59,535 nucleotides of DNA from Clostridia bacterium (GTDB taxonomy: Bacteria > Bacillota > Clostridia > Christensenellales > CAAEEZ01). Both the position numbers and the translations under genes were made by a program. The notes below the pieces were generated by a model. The model worked only from the letters and a program-made list of their open reading frames with translations, made no database searches and was not told the origin of the DNA. Shown here piece by piece: positions 42,700-53,075 of the stretch; within the stretch, counting starts at the first letter, position 1, and each line of letters opens with the position of its first letter. The stretch spans positions 1 to 59,535 of the forward strand of contig CAAEEZ010000006.1 of assembly GCA_900755035.1 (NCBI GenBank), in the 5' to 3' direction.

Positions 42700-43662
42700 T
42701 TAGCACTCATTTTCGTTTTTGCGGTTTCTAATAAGCGATATAAAAGCAAGTAAAGTAACCACTATTCCCATTACGCTAACGGCAGGATAAACGTACTTTA
42801 CAATACCCTCGAACCCAACGAATATTTTAACTGGAATTGCAAGCAAAAATAGTAAAATTGCCGATAGGTATCTATTTTTTACGTACCTACTCAATTTTTC
42901 AATACCAAGCGAGGCGGAAGATAACGCCGTAGTAACTATTGCAAAATAAATTACGACCCCTGCCATCTTTATATGCCCGTGCCTATTTGCTACGTCAAGA
43001 AGAGGCATTTCGCCTACTTCGTTTCTAACCGTCATATACAAAATCGTCATCAGCACTGCCATTACTACAAATACTATTAGTCCCGACGTTGCGACTTCCT
43101 TTTTAGTCATACCCTTTCCTTCGTTAGCAATCAAATACCCTGCTAGCATAATATTCATAGCCGAGTACAAAATAGGCGACAGAACGCTGATTCTACCGTT
43201 AAAATCGTTAGGTACTTCCATTGAAAACAAATAAAATACCACCACTACGATAAGCGGTACGACCACGAAATTTATGTTTTTTACAAAACCTATACCAATA
43301 AGAGCCGCCACTAGCGACAACGCCATCGTAATATATCCGCCGTATTTTATAGAAAAAAGATTTAGTATGCTGTCCGAGGTAGAAAACATAGCCGAAAAAA
43401 CGGCAAACGTAGATACTAAAACTAAAAAGTCGAATACTCCACTATACTTTGAAAAGGCAACGACGGACAAATCCTCGCTAAATTTACTGCCTATATATAG
43501 ATAGAACGAGCAAAACACCCCCATGGCTAGCCCGCCTAATATTAACGTAATCGGCGAACTATTAAAAAAGAACGACGTTAACTCCTTGCCCGTGCCAAAA
43601 CCTGCGCCTATCACCGTGCCTATAAATAAAAATGCCGTTTTTACAACTTTAATAATACTCAT
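42700..43662 (-). CDS. YkvI-like membrane transporter
   Basis: 320 residues with about ten membrane helices. The N-terminal FLFIGTVIGAGFGTGKELTSFF is the unwound helix-1 motif (GxxxGxGFxTGxE) typical of the YkvI family in the amino acid-polyamine-organocation superfamily. Its substrate is unknown. The gene stands alone. There is no ribosome-binding site before the ATG; a TAAACT -10-like box ends six bases upstream, making leaderless translation possible. The C-terminus ends in a short basic/acidic tail after the last helix. Confidence 0.8.
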   Translation of the reverse strand: MSIIKVVKTAFLFIGTVIGAGFGTGKELTSFFFNSSPITLILGGLAMGVFCSFYLYIGSKFSEDLSVVAFSKYSGVFDFLVLVSTFAVFSAMFSTSDSILNLFSIKYGGYITMALSLVAALIGIGFVKNINFVVVPLIVVVVFYLFSMEVPNDFNGRISVLSPILYSAMNIMLAGYLIANEGKGMTKKEVATSGLIVFVVMAVLMTILYMTVRNEVGEMPLLDVANRHGHIKMAGVVIYFAIVTTALSSASLGIEKLSRYVKNRYLSAILLFLLAIPVKIFVGFEGIVKYVYPAVSVMGIVVTLLAFISLIRNRKNENEC

Positions 43663-43668
43663 ACTATA

Positions 43669-43698
43669 AGTTTATTTTTTTATTTTAGAATTATTCAA
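43669..43698 (-). promoter_or_regulatory. Possible promoter overlapping the YkvI-like gene start
   Basis: TTGAAT (43698-43693), an 18-bp spacer and TAAACT (43674-43669), six bases before the ATG. A weaker match than the others. Confidence 0.4.
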
Positions 43699-43819
43699 AA
43701 TATATTAAAATTTATAATTCTATACTTTAAGTCTTATTTTTATCACTTAAAGTATTATATTTTGTCAATTTATGGCGTATCGTGTTATATTTATTCTTTT
43801 TTACGCCTTTTGTATGCTA

Positions 43820-43848
43820 TTGCAAATCACTCTATAATATAGTATAAT
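43820..43848 (+). promoter_or_regulatory. Sigma-A promoter of the GH35 gene
   Basis: TTGCAA (43820-43825), a 17-bp spacer and TATAAT (43843-43848), followed by GAGGG before the ATG at 43877. Confidence 0.75.
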
Positions 43849-43876
43849 TATCGTATAAAATATTACGAGGGAAAGT

Positions 43877-45640
43877 ATGTTAGAGATTAAGGACAATAAA
43901 TTTTATCTAGACAACGAGCCGTTCAATATTTATTCGGGTGCTATGCACTATTTTAGGGTTTTACCTGAATATTGGTTCGATAGACTATCAAAATTAAAAG
44001 CAGCAGGGCTAAACACCGTAGAAACCTACGTATGTTGGAACTTACACGAACCTAAGCCTAACCACTTCGATTTTTCGGGGATTTTGGATATTAAGCGTTA
44101 CGTAAAAACTGCCGAAAAAGTAGGCTTAAAGGTAATACTTAGACCAGGACCTTATATTTGCGCAGAGTGGGATTTAGGTGGACTACCCGCTTGGCTTCTA
44201 AAAGACAAAAATATTAGGCTTAGATGTAACGACAAGCAATACCTAGAACACGTAGATAGATATATGCGTAGACTTTTCGAAGAGTTAAAAGACTGTATGA
44301 GCGCAAACGGTGGCAATATTATTGCCGTTCAAGTTGAAAACGAATACGGTAGTTACGGCAACGATAAAAAATATCTTGCTCATATTAGAGATTTGTATCT
44401 TGACCTTGGTATTAAAGAGGTTTTGTTTACCTCTGACGGCGACGCTCCTTTTATGCTACACGGGGGTATGATTGACGGCGTGCTTGAAACGGTAAACCTT
44501 GGAAGTAACGCAGAGGGAAGATGTAAAGCGCTTGAAAACGTGCAACCAAACAAGCCCGTAATGGTTACGGAGTTTTGGTGTGGCTGGTTCGACCATTGGG
44601 GCGAAAAACACCACGTAAGAGACTACAAATCCGTAATGAAGGAAGTAAATAAGTTTGTAGAAATAGGTGCGTCCTTCAACTTCTATATGTTCCATGGTGG
44701 CACTAACTTTGGTTTTACGGCGGGTGCAAACCACTTTGGAAAATATGCTCCTTGCACCACTAGTTACGACTACTATGCGCCTCTTAACGAGTACGGCGAC
44801 TACACGAAACTTTACTATGAAATAAGAAAAAGTTTGTTAAAAGCGCAAAACGTAAGCGAAGAAGAAATACCACTACCAGAAAGACCAAAAACGCAGTATA
44901 TTGGCAAAGTAGACCTAACTTCTTCTACAAGTTTGTTCGACAACCTTGAAAATATAGGCGAAAAGCATTATTCTCCTATGGCGGAAGGTATGGAATATTA
45001 CGGTCAAAATAGCGGTATGATTTATTACAAAACGATAATAAAAGGAAAGTATGGCTTATCCTACGTGAATTTACAAGAGCCTAGGGATACTGCGTATCTA
45101 TTCGTAGACGGCAAATATAAAACGAAAGTCAGCACTATGGACGGTGGCATTAAAAAACTTTTAACACAAAAAGGTTGTGCCCTTGTAAACTTTGACAAAG
45201 ACGAAACTGAACTTTCGGTACTTGTAGATTGCATGGGACACACCAACTACGGCGTGCATATTACCGATACGAAAGGATTGCACGGCATAAACGTAGCACA
45301 ACAAAACATAATGGACTACGAAGTAACCACCTTACCGCTTGACAACCTAGATAAATTGGACTTTAACAAAAATTGCGGTAAATATCCTATTTTCCTAAAA
45401 GGCGAATTTTCAGCGGACAGCAAAAACGAATGTTTTGTAAAACTAGACGGTTTTACCAAAGGTCTTGTATACGTCAACGGATTTAATCTTGGTAGATATT
45501 GGAATATTGGTCCACAAAAAACTTTGTACCTACCCGGTCAACTTTTATGTGCCGACAAGCCTAACGAGATAATAGTTATGGAGTTTGAGGGATATAAAGA
45601 GCCCACCGTTGAGATTACCGACAAACACGACTTAGGATAA
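43877..45640 (+). CDS. Beta-galactosidase, glycoside hydrolase family 35
   Basis: 587 residues. An N-terminal TIM barrel starts with FNIYSGAMHYFRVLPEYW and contains LRPGPYICAEWDLGGLPAWL, both GH35 hallmarks. The acid/base is the second glutamate of VENEYGSYG (about residue 156) and the nucleophile is the glutamate in MVTEFWCGW (about 232). C-terminal jelly-roll domains follow, ending with NGFNLGRYWNIGPQKTLYLPG. There is no signal peptide, so it acts in the cytoplasm on imported beta-galactosides. No transporter is adjacent. It has its own promoter and terminator. Confidence 0.95.
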   Translation: MLEIKDNKFYLDNEPFNIYSGAMHYFRVLPEYWFDRLSKLKAAGLNTVETYVCWNLHEPKPNHFDFSGILDIKRYVKTAEKVGLKVILRPGPYICAEWDLGGLPAWLLKDKNIRLRCNDKQYLEHVDRYMRRLFEELKDCMSANGGNIIAVQVENEYGSYGNDKKYLAHIRDLYLDLGIKEVLFTSDGDAPFMLHGGMIDGVLETVNLGSNAEGRCKALENVQPNKPVMVTEFWCGWFDHWGEKHHVRDYKSVMKEVNKFVEIGASFNFYMFHGGTNFGFTAGANHFGKYAPCTTSYDYYAPLNEYGDYTKLYYEIRKSLLKAQNVSEEEIPLPERPKTQYIGKVDLTSSTSLFDNLENIGEKHYSPMAEGMEYYGQNSGMIYYKTIIKGKYGLSYVNLQEPRDTAYLFVDGKYKTKVSTMDGGIKKLLTQKGCALVNFDKDETELSVLVDCMGHTNYGVHITDTKGLHGINVAQQNIMDYEVTTLPLDNLDKLDFNKNCGKYPIFLKGEFSADSKNECFVKLDGFTKGLVYVNGFNLGRYWNIGPQKTLYLPGQLLCADKPNEIIVMEFEGYKEPTVEITDKHDLG

Positions 45641-45671
45641 TAATAGGTTAATACGAACAAAAATACTTTAC

Positions 45672-45708
45672 AAAAAAAAATAACGACCATACGGCCGTTA
45701 TTTTTTTG
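45672..45708 (+). terminator. Intrinsic terminator of the GH35 gene
   Basis: An AT-rich stem AAAAATAACG...CGTTATTTTT with a CC/GG closing pair after one mismatch, around a short loop, followed by T residues. Confidence 0.8.
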
Positions 45709-46063
45709 ATTTGTTTTATTTTTTGGGAAACTTGATTTCCATACCTATATTATAATACTTAGTTTACAATTTTTTTTATAAATTCGTCTATTTTTTGTCT
45801 TTTGTTGACGAATTTTGTCGAATTTCTTTTTAATTATTTTTTAATAGCTAAAATTAACATTAAATTCCAACTAAAAATCGTTTTGCAATATACTACTATT
45901 AAAATTTATAGCGTATTTTCTTACGTAAAATAAATGCTATTGAATTTTTATATATTTTAGCAACGCAAATATTATATATTTATTTTTACATCTTTTCAAA
46001 CGCACCTATTTATTTTAGAACGATTCATTTTTTATCTATTTAATTTACTCGTTCTTAAAGTTA
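45709..46063. other. AT-rich non-coding stretch
   Basis: About 355 bases, very rich in A and T, with stops in all frames. I see no promoter pair with a downstream gene, no RNA gene and no clear repeat. It separates the convergent GH35 gene and the gene remnant. Confidence 0.6.
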
Positions 46064-46095
46064 TATAAAAAGTAGCAACTTTTACGTTACTACTT
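46064..46095 (-). terminator. Intrinsic terminator after the gene remnant
   Basis: On the minus strand AAGTAGTAAC pairs with GTTGCTACTT (one G-U pair) around a six-base loop, followed by TTTTATA. It would serve the remnant at 46138-46317. Confidence 0.65.
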
Positions 46096-46137
46096 CTACT
46101 TTTAATAATTGAGTTATGAAAAATAAGGTTTTGTTTG

Positions 46138-46317
46138 TTAATCTATATCGCCGTCCTTTACGTTTTCACTTTCATTTTCGGCAGTTTCTTCACTTATAAT
46201 TTCTCCCGTTTCTTCATTAGGCACGTCTAATAAAACGTCTTTTACGGCAACGTTATTTTCGCTTGTTTTGTTTGCCTTAATTTCACGCTTGTAAACCACA
46301 AGTGCTATCGTTAAACT
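46138..46317 (-). pseudogene. 3' remnant of a membrane protein gene
   Basis: An open frame of 59 codons starting after an in-frame TAA (46320-46318) and ending at a TAA. It reads as the end of a membrane helix (SLTIALVVYKREIK) followed by an acidic tail ending ESENVKDGDID. There is no ATG. The only GTG (46299) lacks a ribosome site. A terminator still follows. This layout suggests that the 5' part of the gene was lost when the adenine deaminase gene came to lie upstream. The parent family cannot be identified. Confidence 0.5.
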
Positions 46318-46331
46318 TTAATATAAATATA

Positions 46332-48062
46332 TTAAACGTTGTCTACGCTAGTAAATTTAAAAGCGTCTACGTCAAACAAACCTTTATCGGTAATTTTTAT
46401 CTCGGGTATTACGGCAAGCGACATAAAACACAACGTCATAACAGGCTCTACCGTATTATTTACGCCCAGCGTATTTATCGCCGTATTGTGAAGTTTCGTC
46501 AGTTTTTCGTCCACGTACTTGCCGTCCTTATCACTCATCAAACCTGCTATTGGCATAGGCATAGTTTCAAGTATTTTACCGCCTAGTACAAGCACTATTC
46601 CACCACCCTGACTAATAAGGGCGTTTACCGCCGTTTCCATATCATCGTCGTTTGTTCCAACGACTATAATATTATGCGAGTCGTGTGCAATCGACAAAGC
46701 AATAGCGCCTTGCTTTATGCCGTAATGCGATAGCAAACCTACTGCAACGTTGCCCGTTCCCTTATGCCGTTCTACAACGGCAACTTTCACGGCGTCGATA
46801 TTTTCGTCGTATACGAAATAACCGTTTTTGGTCTTTACGCTAACGACTTCTTTTTTAGTAGTTACGCCACCTTCTAATATACCTATTGCAAGCGCTTTAT
46901 CCCCTTTTATTTTAAGGGCAAGTTTTTCTTTCGAAAAATCTTTTACGTTCATTTTGTTTACTACGTTACTAATATCCGCTTTTTCAATCTTAGGTAGATA
47001 TTCGCCATTAGACGCAACTAGTTTTCCGTTTATAAAAGTCTTTTTTATGTTAAAATCTTTTAGGTTGTCAAACAGCACGATATTTGCAAAATAGCCAGGG
47101 CAAATAGCACCTTCTCCCCGCAAATTATAACATTCGGCAGGGTTTTTCGTTGCCATTCTAACGGCTAATATCGGGTCTATACCCTCCTCGACCAACGCCT
47201 TAATTAGCGAATTTACGTGTCCGTATTTTAATATGGTTTTCGGTTGACGGTCGTCTGAACAAAGCAAACACCTACTAGCGTTATAACTATTTACGCCTTT
47301 ACTCAGCCTACGCAAATCGTGGCAAGCCGAACCCTCCCTCAGCATTACGTACATACCTGCCGATATTTTCTCGTGCATTTCAGTTACGCTATCGCACTCG
47401 TGATCGGTTTTAATACCACTTACCAAATATCCGTTTAAGTCCTTTCCCGATAAAAACGGAGCGTGCCCGTCCACTACGATATTCTCGCTAAGGGCAAGTA
47501 GTAGCTTATCCAAAACTTCGTCGTCAAGGTTATTCACACCAACGAAATTCATAAATTCGCCAAGCCCAAACGCCTTTTTATTTTCAATAGGCGCTTTCAT
47601 ATCGCTAGCCAAAATATTTGCGCCCGACGTTTCAAAAGGCGTAGCAGGAACACACGACGGCATCATTAGTTTTACGTCAAGTACCGTATTTTTACTAGCG
47701 CTAAGCATATATTCAAGCCCGTTAAGCCCGCAAACGTTTACTATTTCGTGGGGGTCTGCAATTATTTTAGTAGTACCAAGCGGAACTATCATTTTAGCAA
47801 GTTCCTCGGGGGACAAATAGGACGATTCGATATGTATGTGGCTATCAATAAAACCAGCCGACGCATACAAACCTTCGCCGTCTATTTCCACGTTGCCTTC
47901 GTATTTGCCAACACCAACGATATACTCGTCCGCTATCGCTATATCAGCAAAAATTATCTTGCCGTCTAGTACGTCTACGACGTTGCAATTTTTTATTACC
48001 GTATCGGCTTTTGTTATTCCCCTTGCTACGCTAATTAGTTTTTTTAACTTTTCTTTTTCCAT
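46332..48062 (-). CDS. ade: Adenine deaminase
   Basis: A 576-residue amidohydrolase converting adenine to hypoxanthine and ammonia for purine salvage. GFIDSHIHIESSYLSPEELA holds the first metal ligands. DPHEIVNVCG, VVDGHAPFLSG and LCSDDRQPKT supply further histidine and aspartate ligands. The C-terminal domain (from about residue 390) with ALSIAHDSHNIIVVGTND is characteristic of the Ade branch. Length is standard. No ribosome-binding site of normal strength precedes the ATG. It is transcribed alone. Confidence 0.96.
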   Translation of the reverse strand: MEKEKLKKLISVARGITKADTVIKNCNVVDVLDGKIIFADIAIADEYIVGVGKYEGNVEIDGEGLYASAGFIDSHIHIESSYLSPEELAKMIVPLGTTKIIADPHEIVNVCGLNGLEYMLSASKNTVLDVKLMMPSCVPATPFETSGANILASDMKAPIENKKAFGLGEFMNFVGVNNLDDEVLDKLLLALSENIVVDGHAPFLSGKDLNGYLVSGIKTDHECDSVTEMHEKISAGMYVMLREGSACHDLRRLSKGVNSYNASRCLLCSDDRQPKTILKYGHVNSLIKALVEEGIDPILAVRMATKNPAECYNLRGEGAICPGYFANIVLFDNLKDFNIKKTFINGKLVASNGEYLPKIEKADISNVVNKMNVKDFSKEKLALKIKGDKALAIGILEGGVTTKKEVVSVKTKNGYFVYDENIDAVKVAVVERHKGTGNVAVGLLSHYGIKQGAIALSIAHDSHNIIVVGTNDDDMETAVNALISQGGGIVLVLGGKILETMPMPIAGLMSDKDGKYVDEKLTKLHNTAINTLGVNNTVEPVMTLCFMSLAVIPEIKITDKGLFDVDAFKFTSVDNV

Positions 48063-48143
48063 TTTACCGTTTTATAAATTCCGTTTATTTTGCACAAATC
48101 GCACGATTATATGCTAAATTTACCACTTAAACCGCTTATTTTG

Positions 48144-49298
48144 TTATAAACACATTTCGTATATGTTCTTTACGTCCTCTTTTGCTAACGGCGTAAAGGT
48201 ATTTTCGCTTGCTGCCTTTTCTGCCATTACGTCAAAATATTTGTCGTTAATACCAAGTTTCGATAGCGTGTCGGTAAGACCTATCGTCTTAAACAAGAAT
48301 TTTTCTAATTTTTCAATACCTTTTACGCTAACCGCCATTTTATCCTCGCCCGTTAGACCGAACACGTTAGTTGCAAAACGGTAAAATCTATCCACGGTTT
48401 TTTCGCTAAGCGAATATCTCATCCAACGTGGAGTTAGTATAGCAAGACCTAAGCCGTGCGTTATGTCGTACACTGCCGATAGTTGATGCTCCATTGGGTG
48501 ACAACTCCAATTTTGTCTTTTGCCACCTACGATAAAGCCGTTAATTGCCCACGACGACGCCCACATAATATTTGCCCTTGCTTCGTAGTTGGTAGGCTCT
48601 TTTATTGCTATCGGCGTGTATTTTATCACCGTTTTAATCAATACTTCCATAAAGCCGTCTAGCATTTCTAGGTCTTTATTAAGGTTAAAATATTCCTCAA
48701 AAATATGCGACAATATATCTGCCGCTCCACACGCCGTTTGGTAAGCGCTTACCGTATACGTATTGGTTGGGTCTAAAAACGATACTTTCGGTTGCATAGG
48801 CTTGCACATTCTGCCCACTTTGTCTTGCGTTGCTTCGTTGGTTATTACGCCACCGCAATCCATTTCAGAGCCCGTTGCCGACAAAGTAAGAATAGTAATT
48901 AGTGGCAAGCATTTTTCTACGTCCACTTTGCCAATCGAAATATCCCACGCATCGCCGTCGTAGAAGGTTGCAGCACCTATAAATTTGCTACAATCTAGCA
49001 CCGAGCCACCACCTACTGCAAGGATTAAATCAACGTTATTCTTTTTGCAAATTTCAGCGCCTTCCCTTACCGATTCCACCCTAGGATTTGGGCTAATTCC
49101 ACTAAGTTCAAAAACCTCTGCACCTATTTTATTAAGTTCCGCCATCACCTTGTCGTATAGCCCCGTCTTTTTTATAGAGCCACCGCCATAGGTAAGTAGT
49201 ACCCTTTTGCCGTATTTTTCCACTTCTTTGCCAAGGTTTCCAAGTTGGTCCTTGCCAAAATACACTTTGGTTGGTATATCGTAAATAAAACTATTCAT
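48144..49298 (-). CDS. Iron-containing alcohol dehydrogenase (butanol dehydrogenase-like)
   Basis: 384 residues, group III alcohol dehydrogenase. The NAD(P)-binding loop is VGGGSVLDCSKFI. Metal ligands are the aspartate and histidine in ACGAADILSHIFEEYF and the two histidines in CHPMEHQLSAVYDITHGLGLAIL. It most resembles the BdhA/YugJ type that reduces medium aldehydes with NADPH or NADH. In an anaerobe this would regenerate NAD(P)+ during fermentation. A GGAGG ribosome site precedes the ATG. The substrate is not assignable from sequence. Confidence 0.93.
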   Translation of the reverse strand: MNSFIYDIPTKVYFGKDQLGNLGKEVEKYGKRVLLTYGGGSIKKTGLYDKVMAELNKIGAEVFELSGISPNPRVESVREGAEICKKNNVDLILAVGGGSVLDCSKFIGAATFYDGDAWDISIGKVDVEKCLPLITILTLSATGSEMDCGGVITNEATQDKVGRMCKPMQPKVSFLDPTNTYTVSAYQTACGAADILSHIFEEYFNLNKDLEMLDGFMEVLIKTVIKYTPIAIKEPTNYEARANIMWASSWAINGFIVGGKRQNWSCHPMEHQLSAVYDITHGLGLAILTPRWMRYSLSEKTVDRFYRFATNVFGLTGEDKMAVSVKGIEKLEKFLFKTIGLTDTLSKLGINDKYFDVMAEKAASENTFTPLAKEDVKNIYEMCL

Positions 49299-49383
49299 AA
49301 ATCCTCCTTTAATTTATTACATTATACTTCATTATCCGTATTCTTTCAATACGTATTTTGCAATACGCCCAATTTTATTTATA

Positions 49384-49439
49384 CAAAAAAACGCCGTAAT
49401 CCCTTTTATTTTGGCTATAATTGGAATTTTCGGCGTTTA
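49384..49439 (-). terminator. Intrinsic terminator of the flavoprotein-TVP38 operon
   Basis: On the minus strand AAACGCCG pairs with CGGCGTTT across a long loop, followed by TTTTTTT. Confidence 0.65.
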
Positions 49440-49461
49440 TATATAATTTATCACAAATTAT

Positions 49462-50607
49462 TTATTCGTCTTTTTTAGCCTTGTTTTCGTCGTTAAAATC
49501 GCTACTTGTTTGGCTATCGTCCACATTTATCGTTTCCTGCTCGGATTTTTCAATGTTTTCTTGCAAGTTGCAATCATGCTCGTCCGTTTCGCAATTTGCA
49601 TTTTCGTCCGTTTCTACGCTTTCGCTAGTGTTTATATTGTTTTCACTAGGCTGATTTTCAAATACGTCAAGCGCCTTATCCGACACGAATATTTTACGAT
49701 ATTTTTTGGGCAATATCTTATCGATAAACGTTATCGCCTTGTATTCAAGTTTGTCGCCACGCTTCCAAATAAGCACCATAATAGCGATTATTAAGATAAT
49801 TAGTAATGCGTATAATACGTACGCCCACACGCCAAGCCCCGATATTACGTCCAAAATTTGCACGCCAGCCGTAGTGTAGGCTATTGCGATACTACGAGTT
49901 ATCAGCACCATTACCGAGAACGTAAGCCCCGTAAACGTGGTAAGTCCTGCAAGTAAGCACAACATATCGTCGGGGAAAAGTGGCAACAAGAACATAAACG
50001 ACAGCATAATTTTGTCCCTGCCCTTTATTATTTCTCTGTACTTTTGAAAAGCCTCTTTGCCTATTATCCACACAACGAACCTTTCGCCAAACCACCTGCC
50101 TAGGTAAAACGCTAGTAGCGAACCAAGGAATTGACCTATAAGGCTGAACAAAAATCCGTACCCAGGACCGAACAAAATGACGCCAACCATAGTAACTATC
50201 GACGAAGAAATAGGCACGAAAGTTACTTGCAAAAACGCTAACACTATATAGATAGGCACGCTCGCCTTTTGGCTAGCGATAACGTCTGCTATTTTGGACG
50301 CCTCTATCTCGCCGTTTTCGTTAAAAAATTCTAGGTATATTCCCGACCAAAATATCGAGCCGAATACTAGAAGCAATACTATTGCCGTTACGTATACGAA
50401 GGTCATACATTTGTAAAGATATTCCTTCTTTATTACAAGCCCTAATATCATTACAAGATACGCAAGCACCAAAACGGCGTAAACTATCCCCGTTATCCAC
50501 GAGGCAACGTACGGCTCGATAAAATGCGTTATAGTAGCCGATACGGACAATGCTACTGCCCCAAGTCCAAGTACTATTAAGTTTTTTTTGCAAAAAAATT
50601 CTTTCAT
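49462..50607 (-). CDS. TVP38/TMEM64 (DedA-like) membrane protein with acidic tail
   Basis: 381 residues. Six to seven membrane helices occupy residues about 10-290. The VTT domain core is visible as FVPISSSIVTMVGVILFGPGYGFLFSLIGQFLGSLLAFYLGRWFG, then LLPLFPDDMLCLLAGLTTFTG. Proteins of this superfamily are implicated in lipid scrambling or membrane homeostasis. The last 85 residues are hydrophilic and very rich in Asp, Glu, Asn and Ser, unlike most family members. It shares one base with the upstream flavoprotein gene, so the two are co-translated. Confidence 0.9.
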   Translation of the reverse strand: MKEFFCKKNLIVLGLGAVALSVSATITHFIEPYVASWITGIVYAVLVLAYLVMILGLVIKKEYLYKCMTFVYVTAIVLLLVFGSIFWSGIYLEFFNENGEIEASKIADVIASQKASVPIYIVLAFLQVTFVPISSSIVTMVGVILFGPGYGFLFSLIGQFLGSLLAFYLGRWFGERFVVWIIGKEAFQKYREIIKGRDKIMLSFMFLLPLFPDDMLCLLAGLTTFTGLTFSVMVLITRSIAIAYTTAGVQILDVISGLGVWAYVLYALLIILIIAIMVLIWKRGDKLEYKAITFIDKILPKKYRKIFVSDKALDVFENQPSENNINTSESVETDENANCETDEHDCNLQENIEKSEQETINVDDSQTSSDFNDENKAKKDE

Positions 50608-51179
50608 TATTTATTTAGGCTTTTTAATGCTTTTGCAATATTTTTGCCAAGCACACGCATAGTTTCCAGCCCCTCTTCGTCGCTAAGTACGTCGCCAACT
50701 TGCCTTCCTACGCCTTGGTTCCAATAATTAGCGCCCACCATTAGCATTTCGCTTACGCCAAACACTGCGTTTATGGTGCTGTACGTGTGGAATGCGCCGT
50801 CCCTACGAGCCGTTACGATGCTTGCGCCAACCTTACCTTTTAGTATTCCGTTGGCCCTTGCCACCGTTGCAAAACGGTCGATAAAGCATTTCATTTGTCC
50901 CGTTACGTCAGCGTAATATACGGGCGATGCTAGGATAATTCCGTCGGCACCTATTGCCTCTTTGTAATACTCGTTCAATTTATCGTTAATAGACACGCAA
51001 GTATGGTTTTGCGCTTTTTTGCACGCTCCACAGCCTATGCAACCTTTTACACCGTCAAATCCAACGTTTACTTCCACCGTTTCAATGCCTTCTTTGTTAA
51101 GTTCTTCAAAAACTACTTGTATCAATTTCGAGGTATTGCCGTTTTTTCTCGGGCTACCGTTATATGCTACTACTTTCAT
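50607..51179 (-). CDS. NADPH-dependent FMN reductase / flavodoxin-like protein
   Basis: 190 residues. The N-terminal phosphate-binding loop GSPRKNGNTSKL is typical of iron-sulfur flavoprotein and FMN-reductase relatives. GCIGCGACKK (residues about 46-55) gives the compact cysteine motif of ISF-type proteins, though a full CX2CX2CX4-7C cluster is only partly matched. ILASPVYYADVTGQMKCFIDR is the flavin-binding region. Expected to carry FMN and act in electron transfer or quinone/aromatic reduction. AAGGAG precedes the ATG. Confidence 0.9.
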   Translation of the reverse strand: MKVVAYNGSPRKNGNTSKLIQVVFEELNKEGIETVEVNVGFDGVKGCIGCGACKKAQNHTCVSINDKLNEYYKEAIGADGIILASPVYYADVTGQMKCFIDRFATVARANGILKGKVGASIVTARRDGAFHTYSTINAVFGVSEMLMVGANYWNQGVGRQVGDVLSDEEGLETMRVLGKNIAKALKSLNK

Positions 51180-51257
51180 AAATATTCTCCTTTTTTGTTA
51201 TACTGCATTATAACATTACGCCGAATTAAAGTCAAATAACGCTAAAAAAATATAATA

Positions 51258-51285
51258 TAAATGCACGACTTTCGCCGTGCATTAG
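51258..51285 (-). terminator. Hairpin after the surface protein gene
   Basis: AATGCACG pairs with CGTGCATT around an eight-base loop, 18 bases past the surface gene stop. The following T-tract is interrupted by A residues, so termination strength is uncertain. Confidence 0.6.
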
Positions 51286-51302
51286 TAATTAAGTTTTAGT
51301 TA

Positions 51303-53075
51303 TTAAGCCTTACGCTTTTTAACGATAACAACGATTGCAATAATTATACCAACTAGTAGAAGTCCTACGACAGTACCACCGATTGCACTGCCAATTACTG
51401 CGCTATTATTGCTTGAAGTTTCATTGTTGTCTACGACTACGTCTTCGTAGATAGCAGTTAACGTCATATCTCCCGTTACTTGAATGGTATCTTCGGCTTT
51501 GTAAGATATTATCTTATCGCCGTCGCTCCAACCTACGAATACTTTGCCATCAGGTATTTCCGCTTTTACCGTAACCGTGCCGTTAGCGTTCACTTGAACG
51601 GTAGTTTGTCCGTCAGCCGTTCCACCCTCTATCGTTACGGTAAACTTAGGTAGCTCAGGCTCGGGAATCAAGGTTTCCCACTTAACGATATTTTCTTGCT
51701 TAGTTTCTTTACACAACGAGCAAGTATATAGGTCGTATCCGTCCGTCTTGTTTTCAAGGCTAGGCGCTACCTTTTCGGTAAATTCCCACTTATGTGCTAG
51801 CGTCGAGTTAGGAATTTCTCTCGTATCCGTTTTGTCGCACCTGTCGCATTTTGCAGTTTCAGTTGCATTACTATGGCAAGTTGCATTATCGTTAGAAATA
51901 TACTTTGTAAAGCTGTGTCCTAGTGCTTTTCCGTTTACAAAAGTTTCACTTTCGTGCTTTTCATAACAAGCCGAGCAACTCTTGTAGTACACCGCTGGGC
52001 TTTCGCAAGTTGCTTTCGATTGTAGATATTTGCTATCTACCTTTTCAACGTATTGTTTATGAATCGTACCTGGTTTTATCGTATCTTCAATTATTTGCGT
52101 CGCACCTTTTACACCCGCACAAGCAGGGTTAGCACAAGTTAGATAGTCATAACAACCCGTCGAATTAGTACATACGTCGTATTTATGCAATCTCTTAGAG
52201 CCTTTCGACTCGTCGAATACGTGATTTTTGTTGTCTTTTGGCAACGTTACCACTTTTTTAGAGCCTTCATGGTCGTCACAATTTGGATTTGTGCAATACT
52301 GATGTCCTTTGCCCTCTTCCATACAAGTAGCAGGCACATCAACGTTTAACTCAGCGTTATTATAAATATGTCCTATCGCTAGTAAACCGTTCTCTTTTGT
52401 AGGAGTTACGTCAATCGTTGCCGTGCAACCATTAGCATGTTCTGTACAATAGTATTTTGCCGAGCCATTCTTAGTACACGTAGGTGCAACCCTATCTTTT
52501 ATATCTGAAGTATTATACTTGTGGTCTTTCTTTGCAAGTTCTGCAAAGTTTCCTGCCTCACTAGGCTCTACGATTATATGCTCGCTACAATTTTTGCACA
52601 CCCTATATCCTTCACCAAAGCTGTGGCAAGTAGACGGTTTAGTTACTTCAACTTTTTGACCTTCCACGTTATATCCAGTTGCCTTTAAGGTTTCGTCATC
52701 GGCTGCGGTAATCGTTTTTACTGCACCACAAAGTTCGTGGTTTTTACAATGGAATTCATATGATCCGTCTTTTGTACAAGTTTTGGCAATTTCGTTATGC
52801 TTTATGCTTTCATCATATACGTGGTCTATCTTCGCTATTGGTTTTAGTTCGCCCTCTGCCTTACAAGTTTCGCATATATCTTTTCCACTACCGTCTTGGT
52901 AACAAGTTGGCTCATCTACCGTTGTGAAAACCCACTTATGTCCTAATGGCTTGCCGTGTACGAAAGTTTCGTTTTCGTCTTTTCCTTTACATACTGAGCA
53001 AGTCTTGTAATATACGGCTGCATTAGTACAATTAGCGTGCGTTTTATATATTGTTCTTCTACAATATTTTCCCAA
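51303..53075 (-). pseudogene. Surface protein piece 6: repeats, Flg_new_2-like domain, membrane anchor
   Basis: The longest piece, 590 residues. Further cysteine-pair repeats occupy about residues 10-470. A beta-rich module (FTVTIEGGTADGQTTVQVNA up to TLTAIYED, about residues 478-545) resembles the bacterial repeat domain Flg_new_2/InlB-B type. A glycine-rich membrane helix (SAVIGSAIGGTVVGLLLVGI) and a KKRKA end complete the protein and would keep it anchored with its bulk outside. No LPxTG sorting signal is present. Confidence 0.7.
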
